The notes: generated by a model not told the origin, from the letters alone. 64,000 nucleotides of DNA from Protula sp. h YS-2021 (GCA_949752745.1 OX457032.1:10543543-10607542); one strand, 5' to 3'. Positions 47,833-58,271 are shown, counted from the first letter of the stretch. Numbers and translations: made by a program.

Positions 47833-48320
47833 ATTGAGGAAATCCTTTCAAGAGCTACTACAATAGAATCTGCACAGTAGAATTATTTGAGAGACGCCAT
47901 CTTCTCAATTGCTCATTTCATGCAAGAAACTAAAAACATGAAAGGATCGAGTTTAATGATACGATTTGTTTTCTCATAAACACCACTCTGCTCAGACAAA
48001 GTTTCCAAATAATTTATCATTTATTTATTGATTGCAGGAAGAGGGGACGTTTGATATAATTCGATGTAGATTTTTAGTCGTTAGTGTCGTAAAAATTGCT
48101 AAAACAGAGTATCTGTTAAATTGTATAAATTTAACTTTCGTTTTTACGACTGAACTTTCACTTTTATTGATCTAGCTACTTACCATTTGCCTTGCATTCT
48201 CCTTGGGGTAACCGTTTCAAGCGATGGATGTATCTACTATAACGTCATCCCCACACCACAAGACAATTATGTGTTATTGTAAGCATGCATAAAATAAGGT
48301 TCATGAATCTTATTGTACTT
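47833..48320. other. Convergent 3' region between channel and GPCR genes
   Basis: AT-rich 3' flanks. A minus-strand AATAAA (TTTATT at 48,163-48,168) could end the GPCR transcript. No gene was seen. Confidence 0.45.
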
Positions 48321-50547
48321 CTAACATTGGCAACAATACAGAGCACGAAAAGCTTTTGTGAACTTCTTGATCATTAATCCATAAATGATGGGATTCATGC
48401 AGGAATTTGAACATCCTAGGATCAATGTAATCAAATCCATAACGGGTGGAAGAGGTGTCTCGGAGAATGCAGAATAATACAGTGATATGCAAAACGGAAA
48501 CCAGCTAATATTAAACACAATGATGGCTACAAAAAAGCTCATTACCAAACGCCACTCGTCTTTTCTACGTTTCCTAAGCTTCTGCATTTGTGAATGTAGT
48601 GGATTTTGATCATTTTGAGGTGATGATTCTAGTTGCAGCTTTATTTCAACTCCACTGGGAATGCCATCATTTCTTTCATTACAACTCCGAACACCTTGAC
48701 GATTCCAAACAACTGCATTGTCATTTCGGAATACGTCTATATCGTTTTTTTCTCCATTAGTTTGCTCACTTGCTTTCGCCTCATGTTTTATACTGACATC
48801 AGTAAGAGTTTTCTTTATGCATTGTGTAGGCTGTCGTACTTCCTTCTTACTCTTCAAACAACTGGTCTCATTTTTTGGCTGTTTTTTCTCAACACAGTCT
48901 GCATCGTTTGCCTTTTTGACCACATGATACTGTTTTGAAAACGTAGTGTCATAAGAAAGGAGAGTTGCTTTGATACGCCGCATTTCACAAAAGATGTGAG
49001 TGTAAGAATAAATCATGGATGTGCAGGGGCCGCCAAAACAAATCAGAGCCATGAAAATCATGTAGGATCTACTGGTTCTCCAATTCGCAAAGCAAAACGA
49101 TTGTGTAGCCAGAAAGTTGTACTCACACCATCCAAATAGAGGAGGAGAAGCAAGAGCAACCGACAAGAGCCAAACACCTGACAAAACGCCAATTTGCAAT
49201 CAAGTTACTGTTGGTTATTACTTTTAACAGTGTGTCACACATATACAAAATTATATGTTGCCTTAAAATCTGAATAATTTTGTGGCTGAATGTTGTGTTT
49301 TAAACATTAACCCACGGAACCTAAGCGATTGTTAAAGAGCATTTCATCCAGTACTGTAATTGAAGTACATCAGCAAAACAAGGACACAGGTTTTCTGTGA
49401 TTTAACAAGTGAGGTGTACCTGCAATCCAGGCAGCAGTTTTCGCAGGTGAATAACGCTCAGCCACATGTTGCGGATGACATACAATGACGTAACGGTTAA
49501 TACTTATTGCGGCAAGAGACATCACACTGGCAATAAATGTAACCATGGTGATAAAACCCATGATAATACATAGAGTGTGTGTGAAAACCCATTCTCCGAC
49601 CAGAATGGTGTAGGCGATCAACGGCATACTGACACAAGAAACCAGGAAATCAGCTCCTAAAACATGGTGTAATACATATTGTTATTTATTATTATTTCAT
49701 TTTTGAAGCAAAGGAACGAACATTACTGCTACTATTCAGTTCTGTTGGCTTCAAGGATGCGTTCAATCAAGTCTGAAGAAAAGCAATAGTTTATATCCGG
49801 ATTATCGAAGAGCTATATCTGCAGGCGGACTGTAACGTAATGACATATGATCAACTCTCAGAATGGTTCAACACTTTGTGCCTCAGCGACAATATTTCCT
49901 AAGACATCAGATATGCAGATGACACCACGCTACGGATTGGCCATATTTGAAAAGCTAAAATTCTTGCATGCAAAAATTGGGGTGTGAAAATAAATGAAGC
50001 AAAATGTAAAATCATAGCACCACCGGCAACCTTATGTACTTCGACAGACAAACGGTAGAACACTGTTTGTATTCCTGGATAGCGTGGCATCAGACTGTAC
50101 AGAGGACTAAAAAGAAGAATTTGGACACAGATTATTGGGACACATTTCCTCGAGTACAGCCTTCGTTTAAAAAATGCAATTAAGGATATAAGAAAACTAT
50201 TAGTTTCGGTGCTTTTGTTATTTGTTACATGTCACGAGAATATCGCAAACATTATTTAATAGCTACTGAGTTATATGAAACACTACTAGAGACACAAGTT
50301 TCCATCAGTTTCCAGAAACATGTAAAGTATTGTATTGTTTGTCATATTAACAATTAAATATTCGATTCGTCTGCTCCATTACCTTAGAAATCCTTTCAGT
50401 TATTTTGAAGTACTACGAATACTAGTGTGCAGAATGGTTTAGAATATACAACAAAGTCGAAAATTTATATCGAAACCACAAGAAAGCAGCCTCCTCCCTC
50501 ATCACTCCTGAGATGTTAAACCTATGATCGTTGCTTTCACTTCAGTA

Positions 50548-50599
<52 letters not shown>

Positions 50600-52022
50600 A
50601 CAGCGGATCTGTCAAATCATTGACTTTACAAAGCCGCTGAAATTTTCAGCGGTTTTGTAAAGTGGCTGGTTTTAGAGCTCGAAAATTTGACAATTCCACT
50701 GAAATGATAAAGTAGAAAGGGCATAGGAATATGTCTATGAAATGGCTATTTACACACCATTTTTTGGTTGTTTCACCAAGATTAATAATAAATGAAAGTA
50801 TGAAAGAAGTTATTCATTCTTTTAATAGATGACACATACTAATACATGTCATTCATGCACTATTTTATGGTTATTTCGACAACATTATAAAACTGTTATA
50901 ATTGTATTGAATTGTTCATCCTTTTTAAGAGACAGTACATGTAATTTAAAGTCAATTACAGCCAGTGATGTCTTTATTTCACAATCACAGGATATCATCG
51001 AAATCATAATTGCAATTTTACCATAATACAGATTGCAGTTATGTTAAGCAAACTAAATAGCCTGACATGAAATAAGTATTTGATCTTTTGTATAAATCGA
51101 CGATTAAATTTTCAGATTTATCACAAAAAACGACAATTGCAATTTTGTTGCTCCAGCAAGTTTGCAAAGAAGCTCATCCAATAGAATGGAGCTGTTCTTT
51201 GGTCTTATTGTTCTATTAAGGAAACCAACATTTCACTAGGTCTGGTTTTATCAGAGAATCTCCGACTCCGGACAGATTAAATTATTTTTTGAACTCCGGA
51301 TAATGGTAATTGTATTTTTCTTACCCAACCACTTCCAATTTATGAGAATTAGCAACAAGGCCAAATTTTTTATTGGATAATGATTTCAGCAAATCAAATA
51401 AGCAACTCCGGAGCGATGTTCTACAAAGGCATGAAATCTACCAAATCTCAAGAAAATCAAATAAGTAAAAAACAAATTAACAAAAAATTATTTAAGGGCA
51501 GAGCAGTCAGTTGCATAAGCATAACATCAATATCACTTACTTCGGAAATACCATCTATTACTTTGTGGTGACGTGCAAAAAGTGATAAGAAATCAGATTC
51601 GGAAGAACCCACTTTATATTATGTGGCTTTAGAAAATGTGTATGACACCATTAAGCAAGCCCAAAATTTAATTAAGATTTTAATGATAAATTACAAATAG
51701 TGAATGATATGGTATGAATTGACTGTCAAGTTTATAGACTGCGTTCAATAATAAATGTTGAAAAGAAAGTCGTTTAGTTGTACTTTTAAAACTAGCATCT
51801 AATTCTATAATTCCAGAGACGATAAGAGAAATATTCCCTATGCTCTTTCTAATTTATCGTTTTAGCGGAATTGTCAAATTTTCGAGCTCAAAAACCAGTG
51901 GCTTTGCAAAGCCGCTGAAAATTCCAGTGGTTTTACAAAGCCGCTAATTGAACCAGCGACTTTACAAAGCCGCTGAAATTTTCAGCGGCTTTGTAAAGTC
52001 GCTGATTTGACAGATCTGCTGT

Positions 52023-52120
<98 letters not shown>

Positions 52121-52392
52121 GTTAAAGTTTAAAGGTTTAGTTATTAAATATCAATATGAAATAATAACAACTTACCTGACAAGCAGAGAACCAGTGCATT
52201 GTTTGTGCTGCGTAATCCGAAATTCTTTACTATCACAACTATACATACGCTAAGATTGCCGACTATGGCCGTAACCGCAATTAAAATGATCACGCTTGCC
52301 TCAATCGCTTGTAAGGTGTAATTTCTATGTGCAGTCAAATATAGATTTGAGACTGGTGTAGTTTGAAAATTCTCTGTTGTTACGTTCGACAT
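48321..52392 (-). CDS. Orphan class-A (rhodopsin-like) GPCR, three exons
   Basis: Exons on the minus strand are 52392-52176, 49656-49420 and 49177-48321. All junctions are phase 1 with GT/AG, giving 436 residues. Exon 1 has an extracellular N-terminus with Asn glycosylation sites and TM1 (AVTAIVGNLSVCIVVIV). Exon 2 carries TM2 (GADFLVSCVSMP), TM3 with SINRYVIVCHP (NRY in place of DRY) and TM4. Exon 3 finishes TM4 (VWLLSVALASPPLFGW) and has TM5, a long polar third intracellular loop of about 120 residues, TM6 with NISWFPF at the CWxP position, and TM7 with NSCMNPIIYG. The C-tail ends CCQC, a likely palmitoylation site. NRY and overall feel suggest the melatonin/GPR84/moody neighbourhood; ligand unknown. 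Frame consistency of all three exons makes the model strong. Confidence 0.85.
49740..50200 (+). pseudogene. Decayed LINE reverse transcriptase fragment in GPCR intron
   Basis: Plus-strand frames give GFKDAFNQV and, after stops, DIRYADDTTLRIGH (the catalytic YADD box), then NWGVKINEAKCKI, in the usual RT order. It is broken by several stops. Family not determined. Confidence 0.6.
50551..52118. repeat. (TA)n microsatellite split by an inserted element
   Basis: TA runs at 50,551-50,596 and 52,026-52,118 abut both ends of the palindromic element (copy 2), as if it had inserted into, or generated, the TA tract. Confidence 0.9.
50597..52025. mobile_element. Non-autonomous element with palindromic ends, copy 2
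   Basis: The ends start GTTACAGCGGATCTGTCAAA and are matched inverted at the right end (TTTGACAGATCTGCTGTAAC) over at least 80 bp. Subterminal near-palindromes AGCGGCTTTGTAAAGCCGCT are repeated on both sides. The architecture is the same as copy 1, with the palindrome cores diverged. It lies in the first GPCR intron; no coding sequence inside. Confidence 0.8.
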
Positions 52393-54068
52393 TGTTGGCT
52401 TGCAAAGGATCTGAATGCACAGATTTTTTTACCCTTACGTAATTTTTACCAAATGTTTTTGAAATGTATAATTTATGAAAAATTATCACACACACAAAAC
52501 GTTTCGTGAAATTTTCTCTACACAGCTGCCTCCTTAACGCCTTAATTATGTCTTTTTGCACCATGTTTTTGCAAATTGAGCAAATAATGCTAATAAGTGG
52601 TTGTTAAAATATCCCTTTAACGACAACACGTTTTAAAAATATTGTAACACCTTTCACTGTTGGCCATGCTACAAACAAAGCAGTAGACACCAAGATACGT
52701 CAATTTTATATTAATGTCTTACATTTTATCAAATAAAGTAGTCATAATCTGGCAGTACAGAGAGAATGTTGCTTGTGCTGTGGATAAAATGAACAAAAGT
52801 AGCTTGGTGATTAAATAATAACCCTGCTTTCAAATAGTATGTTAAAATCTAAACACGCTCGTTGACTTTTCAGCTTGATGTATTGCTGTAGAGCCAGTTA
52901 CCTCTGCAGGAGAAATTTGGGCTTCGCACCTCTAGACCTTATTTCAGTAGCTAAGAGACTATGTGTTTTTTTTCAAATTCCGGATAGGCTTTCATATTGA
53001 ATTTTACGATGAGTGATGAGGTTTTACTAACATAACTCTTTAATATTCCTTTTTTGCTAGAAACTCTGCCCAAAATTATCCATTTTTATGTTGGAAATTG
53101 AATAATGTGCAGAATTTTATTTTCCAATAAATATACAGCACCCAAATGGTGCATTTTCTCTTTCAAAGTAACTTAAGCAAGAGAAGAGTTACTTTTTAAA
53201 TTTTCTATGCTGTTCACTATTTCGAACTTTCGAAATGACAGAAAAACAGCAAAATGTGATATAAATGCAAAGATATTTACTGAAAATTATTTTGAAAACT
53301 TGCGTGCATTGTTTGCTGTTTGCATTTATGTTGTATTAACTTTTACCTTAAATAAATAAAACATTAATATAGAACATGTAAGGCGTGTTTGACGTCAATC
53401 CGAGTTTGTCAGTCAGCGGTGAGAAAAGCAACAATAGAACCTTTTCTTGTGCTCTTTGCGTTGCGCAAAACACAACAGGATGTGGTTGATTATTGTACAA
53501 ACTCAAAGTACTTCCCGTTGGATTTAAGGTCTTAAGTGTTTTTACACCAGGCAACACAGGTGAATATTACTTTTTTACAAGTGGTGTTTTCTATGAGTCA
53601 ATCAATATAACCCTGTGTTTTGATCTCGATAATTTGACATTTATAGGTCACTAACACGCCATTTCAACTGAATTTCCAGAAAATCTAACTAAACGTGCAA
53701 AGTCGTTCTCACATATTTACTGAAGTATTCGAAATGCTTGAAAAGCATATATCAAAGAGTGCGCAAGTCACACAGCAACGAATAAAACAAATGGCCAAGA
53801 GTACATATGAGATACACAGAACATCGTTAGAACAATGTTAGAAATGTGAAAAAATCTCTTTCGCTGTGAAGAGTAGCTGTATCTATTTTGTATTCCGTGG
53901 ACAAACCTAGGTACGCCTAGGTAGTGAGTCATCAAACATTCTCAATTTATTAAGCAATGTTTGGAAGCTAGTTTAAATTAATTAATTAAATCCGTTTTTA
54001 GATTCTTAGAATTATATGGAAAGTTCTAACATTATGTGGATGATGAGGTTGTTTACATTAAGCAATCT
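52393..54068. other. Intergenic region between GPCR and Polinton B
   Basis: Unique AT-rich sequence upstream of the GPCR. Probably includes its promoter. No gene, RNA or clear repeat was recognised. Confidence 0.45.
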
Positions 54069-54189
54069 CTAGTATGGCATACTGACTTTCTCGTAAACAG
54101 TAGAAAATTGCTGATGGCCCCGTGACTCTTTATTTGGAAGTAGTGTGTAAACAAGAGATTTACCACACTTTTGTGGTAGAACTCTTAAG

Positions 54190-54228
54190 AGTTCTGCCAC
54201 ACATTGTTTAAAAAGGTGTGGCAGAGAG
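54190..54228. repeat. Perfect hairpin CTGCCACAC/GTGTGGCAG
   Basis: Arms at 54,194-54,202 and 54,216-54,224 around a 13-base AT-rich loop, in the left-end region of element B. Could be a terminal structure or part of a terminator. Confidence 0.5.
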
Positions 54229-54559
54229 GGCGGAGAGGGCGCGTAGACGGCACGATAGAGTGTGACGAAAGAAAACGTCATTTGATGCAACGATTGCGAT
54301 TGCGAGCGAAAGTTTGTTTCCGGTGAAACGTTGTACGTTGTGTGTATGGGGGATGGTATGGGGGATGGTAGGGACTTAGCTTGTGAAAAAAAGGCGTCTC
54401 GAGTGAAAGAGGGGGGTGTATTGGAGAGAGTTATAAGAGTTTTATTTTTAAAAAAGCATTTCCCACACATTCTCATGCAGACACATACACCAACACGGTT
54501 TTTGTTTGCTTATTTCGTAAGAATGGGTGGCTGCCAAAAAGGCGGCCGTGGAGGGATTT

Positions 54560-55420
54560 TCAGTGCCTGTTTTCTCCTCCTCCCACTTTCAGTTTCTTCG
54601 TGCCGCTTGTGCTAGCTTCGCTGCCGCTAATCTCACTGCAGGCACACTTCCTTTTGTGTGCTGCAACCCCAGCCTTAGTTGAATCAAAGTCTTTACGTTG
54701 TACACAGCAATAATAATGTGCATGTTTCATGGCTTCTGCACATCGCTGTTCATGCTGGCGTATAGTCATGCCCTCAGGAACAGGATGGTGACAGAAGTCA
54801 CAAAACACGATGCTTTCTAATTCGTCTACAAGACGCATAAGGCCCTGGAGGTCTGTGTTGTTCTGTATGCCCTCCAGTTTTGATTCACTAAGATTAAGGG
54901 TGCAGTCGATTGTGGAAGTTGTCTGCACCGGCACATCCGAGATGCTAGCGACAGCGGCCGCTGTCTCATCTTCAGGATTTGATATCACATTGATATTACA
55001 CTCTTGTGTACACTGCTGTGTAGGAGGTGCCACCAGCACGCTCTGGATATCAACTACCTGGGGATGAGCTGGCGGCGATGGTGTAGGTAGCTCAGCGGCA
55101 GAAGTCACTTGGGTAGGAGGAGGATCTTCTTCTTCCTTCTCCTCTTCTTGGCAAGGTGGCAGCGGCGGCGGCGGCGGCGGCGGCGGCAGCGTGTGATGCC
55201 TCTTTTTTCCTTTTTTCTTCTTTAGCCGGCGATGGCTTTTTTCTGCCGCCTTGCCAAAGCGGTGAAATTCCTGTTGATATTGAGACTGAAAATCCCTCCA
55301 TGTTTCATAGAGGAACGCCTGGTAGTCGACATATACCTCTTCCCATAAATCGGCATCCTTCTTTGAGAAATGATAAGCCGCCAGGCGTTCCTCAGTGAAA
55401 AATTCTTTCTTAAACTGCAT
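54560..55420 (-). CDS. Unrecognised Polinton B protein with proline run and Cys/His fingers
   Basis: 286 residues from the ATG at 55,418. The N-terminal 75 residues are charged and helical (KKDADLWEEVYVDYQAFLYE). A basic cluster (RRLKKKKGKKRHH) and a proline run encoded by a CCG repeat (about 55,159-55,190) follow, then a Glu-rich stretch. The C-terminal third has two candidate zinc fingers, CDFCHHPVP...HEQRC and CCVQRKD...HKRKC, both of C-x2-C/H-x3-C type. It is the only gene on this strand in the block and reads toward the left end of the element. A TATA box lies at 55,498-55,505. Two fingers plus a basic region suggest nucleic-acid binding, but this is inference. Confidence 0.6.
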   Translation of the reverse strand: MQFKKEFFTEERLAAYHFSKKDADLWEEVYVDYQAFLYETWRDFQSQYQQEFHRFGKAAEKSHRRLKKKKGKKRHHTLPPPPPPPPLPPCQEEEKEEEDPPPTQVTSAAELPTPSPPAHPQVVDIQSVLVAPPTQQCTQECNINVISNPEDETAAAVASISDVPVQTTSTIDCTLNLSESKLEGIQNNTDLQGLMRLVDELESIVFCDFCHHPVPEGMTIRQHEQRCAEAMKHAHYYCCVQRKDFDSTKAGVAAHKRKCACSEISGSEASTSGTKKLKVGGGENRH

Positions 55421-55497
55421 ATTATTTTTTCGACACGTCTGCTCTCACAAAAAATTCGAAAGCTGTGCAGGCAATGCAGGCAACGATGACGAGAGTG

Positions 55498-55505
55498 CTT
55501 ATATA
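55498..55505 (-). promoter_or_regulatory. TATA box of the minus-strand Polinton B gene
   Basis: TATATAAG read on the minus strand, about 78 bp before the ATG at 55,420. Confidence 0.6.
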
Positions 55506-55957
55506 TGACGAAATGATGTGTGAAACGTCAGACCACCCTCCCTCCCCCTCCCTCCTCTCTCTCTCGTCGACACAGAGGACCCCCCCTCCCCAAGAACAGA
55601 ATATCGACGACCCTCCCTCCCCCCTCCCTACCACCAAAGAAGAGTTAAAAAATCAACTCCCAAACAAAAAGTAAACTTATGTTAGTATGTTTAAAGCATT
55701 TTCCACACATTTTTCTTGACGAAATGGATGGTTGTATAAACGAAACGCCATTTGTGCAGTTGTTAGCGTGATTACGAGATTGAAAATAACGACTTCCGCT
55801 GAAGCGCTGATGAAGCGTTGATAAAGCGCTGAAGTCTACCACCCACCCACCCCTTCCCAAAACTTTATATATAACCCACCCTCCCTCCCTCCCTCAAAAA
55901 TTTTCAGCAGGAAAGAAAACTCATATATAAGGGGGGGGGTGTAGGTGTGGTCAGATC
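55506..55957. promoter_or_regulatory. Divergent promoter region of Polinton B
   Basis: Separates the minus-strand finger gene from the plus-strand block. It is CCCTCC-rich. The segment at 55,690-55,790 shares ATTTTCCACACATT and an AAACGnCATTTG...GCG arrangement with 54,268-54,475. Confidence 0.45.
55924..55930 (+). promoter_or_regulatory. TATA box of the acidic-protein gene
   Basis: TATATAA followed by a G run; the ATG at 55,958 is only 28 bp downstream, so the leader would be very short. Confidence 0.6.
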
Positions 55958-56491
55958 ATGGAAGCGTTGCTGAATACACCTCCTCTTCCTCCAGCTATCA
56001 ACACGGACATGGATGACTTGTTTGGGGTGGAACCGTTAACTTTTGATAGTGTATTACCAGTGGAAGAGATTGGTGCATTCTTGGCTAACATGGCAGAGGC
56101 TGAAAAAGACTTGGAGGAACTGGTAGGCATTCCGTCAGATATACCTACAGTGCAGCAAGGGATACAGCAAGGGATACAACAAGGAATAGAGGAAGGGATG
56201 CCAGATCCTGAGGGCCCCGACTACCCGTTCTGGGTTGCAAATGCACTTGTCAATGGGAGAAACACACAACTCAGCACAAAGTTAAAAGCTCATTTGAAGC
56301 AGCTTAACGAAGAAACGAGTGCCGCCGAGCCCGGCAGCGAGCCCAGCAGCGGGGACGGGGACGGGGGCGAGTCCGGGGACGAGGAGTCTGAGGATTCAGA
56401 AGTGGACATGTTAAGCGATGATGAAGAAGACAAGCATATGAAATTGAAATTTGAATCGAGTAAGACCATCCCTGTGACTGATACGATGTGA
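55958..56491 (+). CDS. Acidic Polinton B protein, unrecognised
   Basis: 177 residues beginning MEALLNTPPLPPAINTDMDD. The N-terminal half is acidic and hydrophobic (DDLFGVEPLTFDSVL), like a transcription activation domain. A QQGIQQGIQQGIEEG repeat lies in the middle. The C-terminal part is a Ser/Glu/Asp-rich tail (SGDEESEDSEVDMLSDDEED). It is followed immediately by a frame with no ATG of its own near its start. A possible 56-nt intron (GTAAGA at 56,460, TTTCAAG ending at 56,515) would fuse the two in frame. Function unknown; acidic regulators are common early proteins of DNA viruses, which is inference. Confidence 0.6.
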   Translation: MEALLNTPPLPPAINTDMDDLFGVEPLTFDSVLPVEEIGAFLANMAEAEKDLEELVGIPSDIPTVQQGIQQGIQQGIEEGMPDPEGPDYPFWVANALVNGRNTQLSTKLKAHLKQLNEETSAAEPGSEPSSGDGDGGESGDEESEDSEVDMLSDDEEDKHMKLKFESSKTIPVTDTM

Positions 56492-57057
56492 CGCTGTTGA
56501 AAAGAAACTTTCAAGCCGTGCTTCCTCTGATTGATTGCAACATTTTATGGTGTTTATGTGAAGAAGGCTTTTTCGACAAGCACACGTACATGTACCTAAT
56601 GGAAGAAGTGAATACTGTCATTATGCTCATGTTCATGCTAGAAGAAAGCGTAGAGGATGTTCCGGTGTCACAGCCAAAGTTCACCGAAGCCATGACTCGG
56701 CGTTTTGTTCAACTGTTTAAACTCCTTCATGAGGAACAGTTTAAGGCGTTGTGTCTGCCAGAGCCGAAGCATGTGAATGAGGGTCGCGATTCCAAATGTG
56801 CAAAGATGATGCTACATGGTTTCAAATACCTTGAAGAACGCATTAAGGTGTATGATATGATGGCCTACCTCTATGAAAATGGACATTTCACCATGCCAAT
56901 GCTGTTTCAATGGATACTAGGGCATCGGAAACCAGGAGACTTTTTAGTGATTGTCATGAGACAATCTTTAACAGGTGGTTTACCAACAGCCTTTCTGGAT
57001 GGTTTCAATGAGATGACTCCGCGATTTTACAAGCATCTCATGAAAACTTACATGTAA
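56488..57057 (+). CDS. Helical protein, CARD/death-fold candidate, Polinton B
   Basis: An open frame with about 189 codons that starts without ATG (first ATG near 56,590), so it may be spliced to the preceding gene. The residues are almost all helical. The first half (NILWCLCEEGFFDKHTY ... RRFVQLFKLLHEEQFKAL) and the second half (MAYLYENGHFTMPMLFQWIL ... GGLPTAFLDGFNEM) have the hydrophobic spacing of CARD repeats: six short helices with L-x-x-x-G-x-h turns and a final aF-x-x-F/L helix. A CARD-type protein could bind host apoptosis or inflammasome adaptors, but the match is by pattern only and may be wrong. Confidence 0.45.
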   Translation: MTLLKRNFQAVLPLIDCNILWCLCEEGFFDKHTYMYLMEEVNTVIMLMFMLEESVEDVPVSQPKFTEAMTRRFVQLFKLLHEEQFKALCLPEPKHVNEGRDSKCAKMMLHGFKYLEERIKVYDMMAYLYENGHFTMPMLFQWILGHRKPGDFLVIVMRQSLTGGLPTAFLDGFNEMTPRFYKHLMKTYM

Positions 57058-57067
57058 CTTCCCCTGG

Positions 57068-57075
57068 TATAAAAG
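57068..57075 (+). promoter_or_regulatory. TATA box upstream of 57,128
   Basis: TATAAAAG followed by a GC-rich stretch; the ATG is 60 bp downstream. Confidence 0.65.
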
Positions 57076-57127
57076 GGGGGCGGCAGCGCGCGGTGGCGGA
57101 CCACAAAGTCTGCAATCATTCACCGCA

Positions 57128-57565
57128 ATGTCTTCACCATTTTACAGATGTGCAGAGACTATGGATGATATCTTCAAAGTGAATTATACTAACTATGTAT
57201 TTTCAAAGCTTCCTGATTTTGAATGGGAATGGATGCAGCAAGTGAAGAATTTACATCTGCATTGGGAAGCTATTGGAAAGACTATTCCAAGTGATTATTT
57301 CATCGACTCGTTTCTACGTGACTGTGAAGATCTACTTATACTATCATATTACGACATTGATTCAGCATTTATCCACGCGAATACAATTTGGGCAGTGGAG
57401 CTCATGTTAGTTGTAGCTGCAAGAATCATTTTACTTTATGATGATGATGTTTCATTGGCGACGAATGTATCAGACCTTGTTCGATTCAACCATGGACGAG
57501 TGGAAGTGAATTCAAAGCTTTGCAAGAAGTTTGAAAAGCTTGACTCAGCGGATGGTTGGGTATAA
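57128..57565 (+). CDS. Small helical protein, family member 1, Polinton B
   Basis: 145 residues from the ATG at 57,128. No known domain was recognised. It shares a pattern with the proteins at 58,272 and, more weakly, 59,516: K-x-x-Y...KL near the start, an HLHWEAI tryptophan motif, SFLRDCEDLLIL, then YDIDSAFIHANT and a valine-rich helix. The stop codon TAA overlaps the TATA box of the next gene. Confidence 0.6.
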   Translation: MSSPFYRCAETMDDIFKVNYTNYVFSKLPDFEWEWMQQVKNLHLHWEAIGKTIPSDYFIDSFLRDCEDLLILSYYDIDSAFIHANTIWAVELMLVVAARIILLYDDDVSLATNVSDLVRFNHGRVEVNSKLCKKFEKLDSADGWV

Positions 57566-57569
57566 AAAG
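57561..57569 (+). promoter_or_regulatory. TATA box overlapping the preceding stop codon
   Basis: TATAAAAAG; the TAA at 57,563-57,565 is also the stop of the upstream gene. The ATG of the PC4-like gene is 46 bp downstream of the box start. Confidence 0.65.
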
Positions 57570-57606
57570 AGGGGTGTGTGGACCTCATCAGTACAGTGTA
57601 GCAGTC

Positions 57607-58245
57607 ATGGAGAACAAGACAAGCAGCAGTTTTAAAATTAGTGCTAACTTAACCATTACTGTGGAGTCTGGACAATATGGAATATTTCTACGCATCAAAC
57701 GTGGGGAGAGATGGTGCACTTATTCACCATCTTTGTGGAAGACTGTGTGTCAGAACGTGAAAAAATGCCGTGACATTGGCTTCAAACTATACTTAACGGA
57801 AACAAAGTGGCTTGAAGTCATTTCATATCAAGGCATGCGCTATGTGAGCTTCGTGCGTACATCACGGTTTGAAGGGAAAGAATACACACATCACATCAAC
57901 ATGAATGATGGTGAATGGGAGACACTGCTTCAGGAGATGGCTCACATCGACTCAGCCTTATCAGTTGAACCGCCGTGTACGGAATGTCATGACAAGAAAA
58001 CGATCATCAAGCTGCAAAAGGATGATCGGATGAAGGTGTCAAAGTTATCCAAGAAAAGACAGGCTGAAATTCAGTTGGAGAATATGGATGTACAAAATCC
58101 ACTTGGACTTACGTGCGACTATTGCGGTGCTTGCGGATATATGGAGGATTATGATTGCCACTGCCACAAGTACAATTGCATGATGTGTGAACCAAACAAC
58201 TTCTGCGGCAAATGTGGAGTACTTAAGGTCTGTGAAGCACAGTAG
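57607..58245 (+). CDS. PC4-like two-module protein with cysteine-rich tail, Polinton B
   Basis: 212 residues from the ATG at 57,607. Module 1 (about 8-60) has YGIFLRIKRGERWCTYSPSL then a helix starting LWKTV. Module 2 (about 70-120) has GMRYVSFVRTSRFEGKEYTH, INMNDGEWETLLQEM and AHIDSAL. Strand-strand-strand-helix with YVSF, a Gly-Lys turn and a W in the helix start resembles the PC4/SUB1 single-stranded-DNA-binding domain (YVSVR...LNxxQW...IDDAV). A CTECHD motif and a C-terminal Cys/His-rich tail (CDYCGACGYMEDYDCHCHKY) can bind zinc. Likely role: binding single-stranded DNA in replication or late transcription. A decayed relative lies in element A at 25.6-26.1 kb. Confidence 0.6.
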   Translation: MENKTSSSFKISANLTITVESGQYGIFLRIKRGERWCTYSPSLWKTVCQNVKKCRDIGFKLYLTETKWLEVISYQGMRYVSFVRTSRFEGKEYTHHINMNDGEWETLLQEMAHIDSALSVEPPCTECHDKKTIIKLQKDDRMKVSKLSKKRQAEIQLENMDVQNPLGLTCDYCGACGYMEDYDCHCHKYNCMMCEPNNFCGKCGVLKVCEAQ

Positions 58246-58271
58246 AAGTGACACACACACACACTGCAAAG

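Noticed and set aside
54069..54476. Minus-strand frame of 135 codons at the left end of Polinton B
   Set aside because: Proline/serine-rich without domain; it overlaps the repeated regulatory-like segment and the hairpin, so it is probably non-coding.
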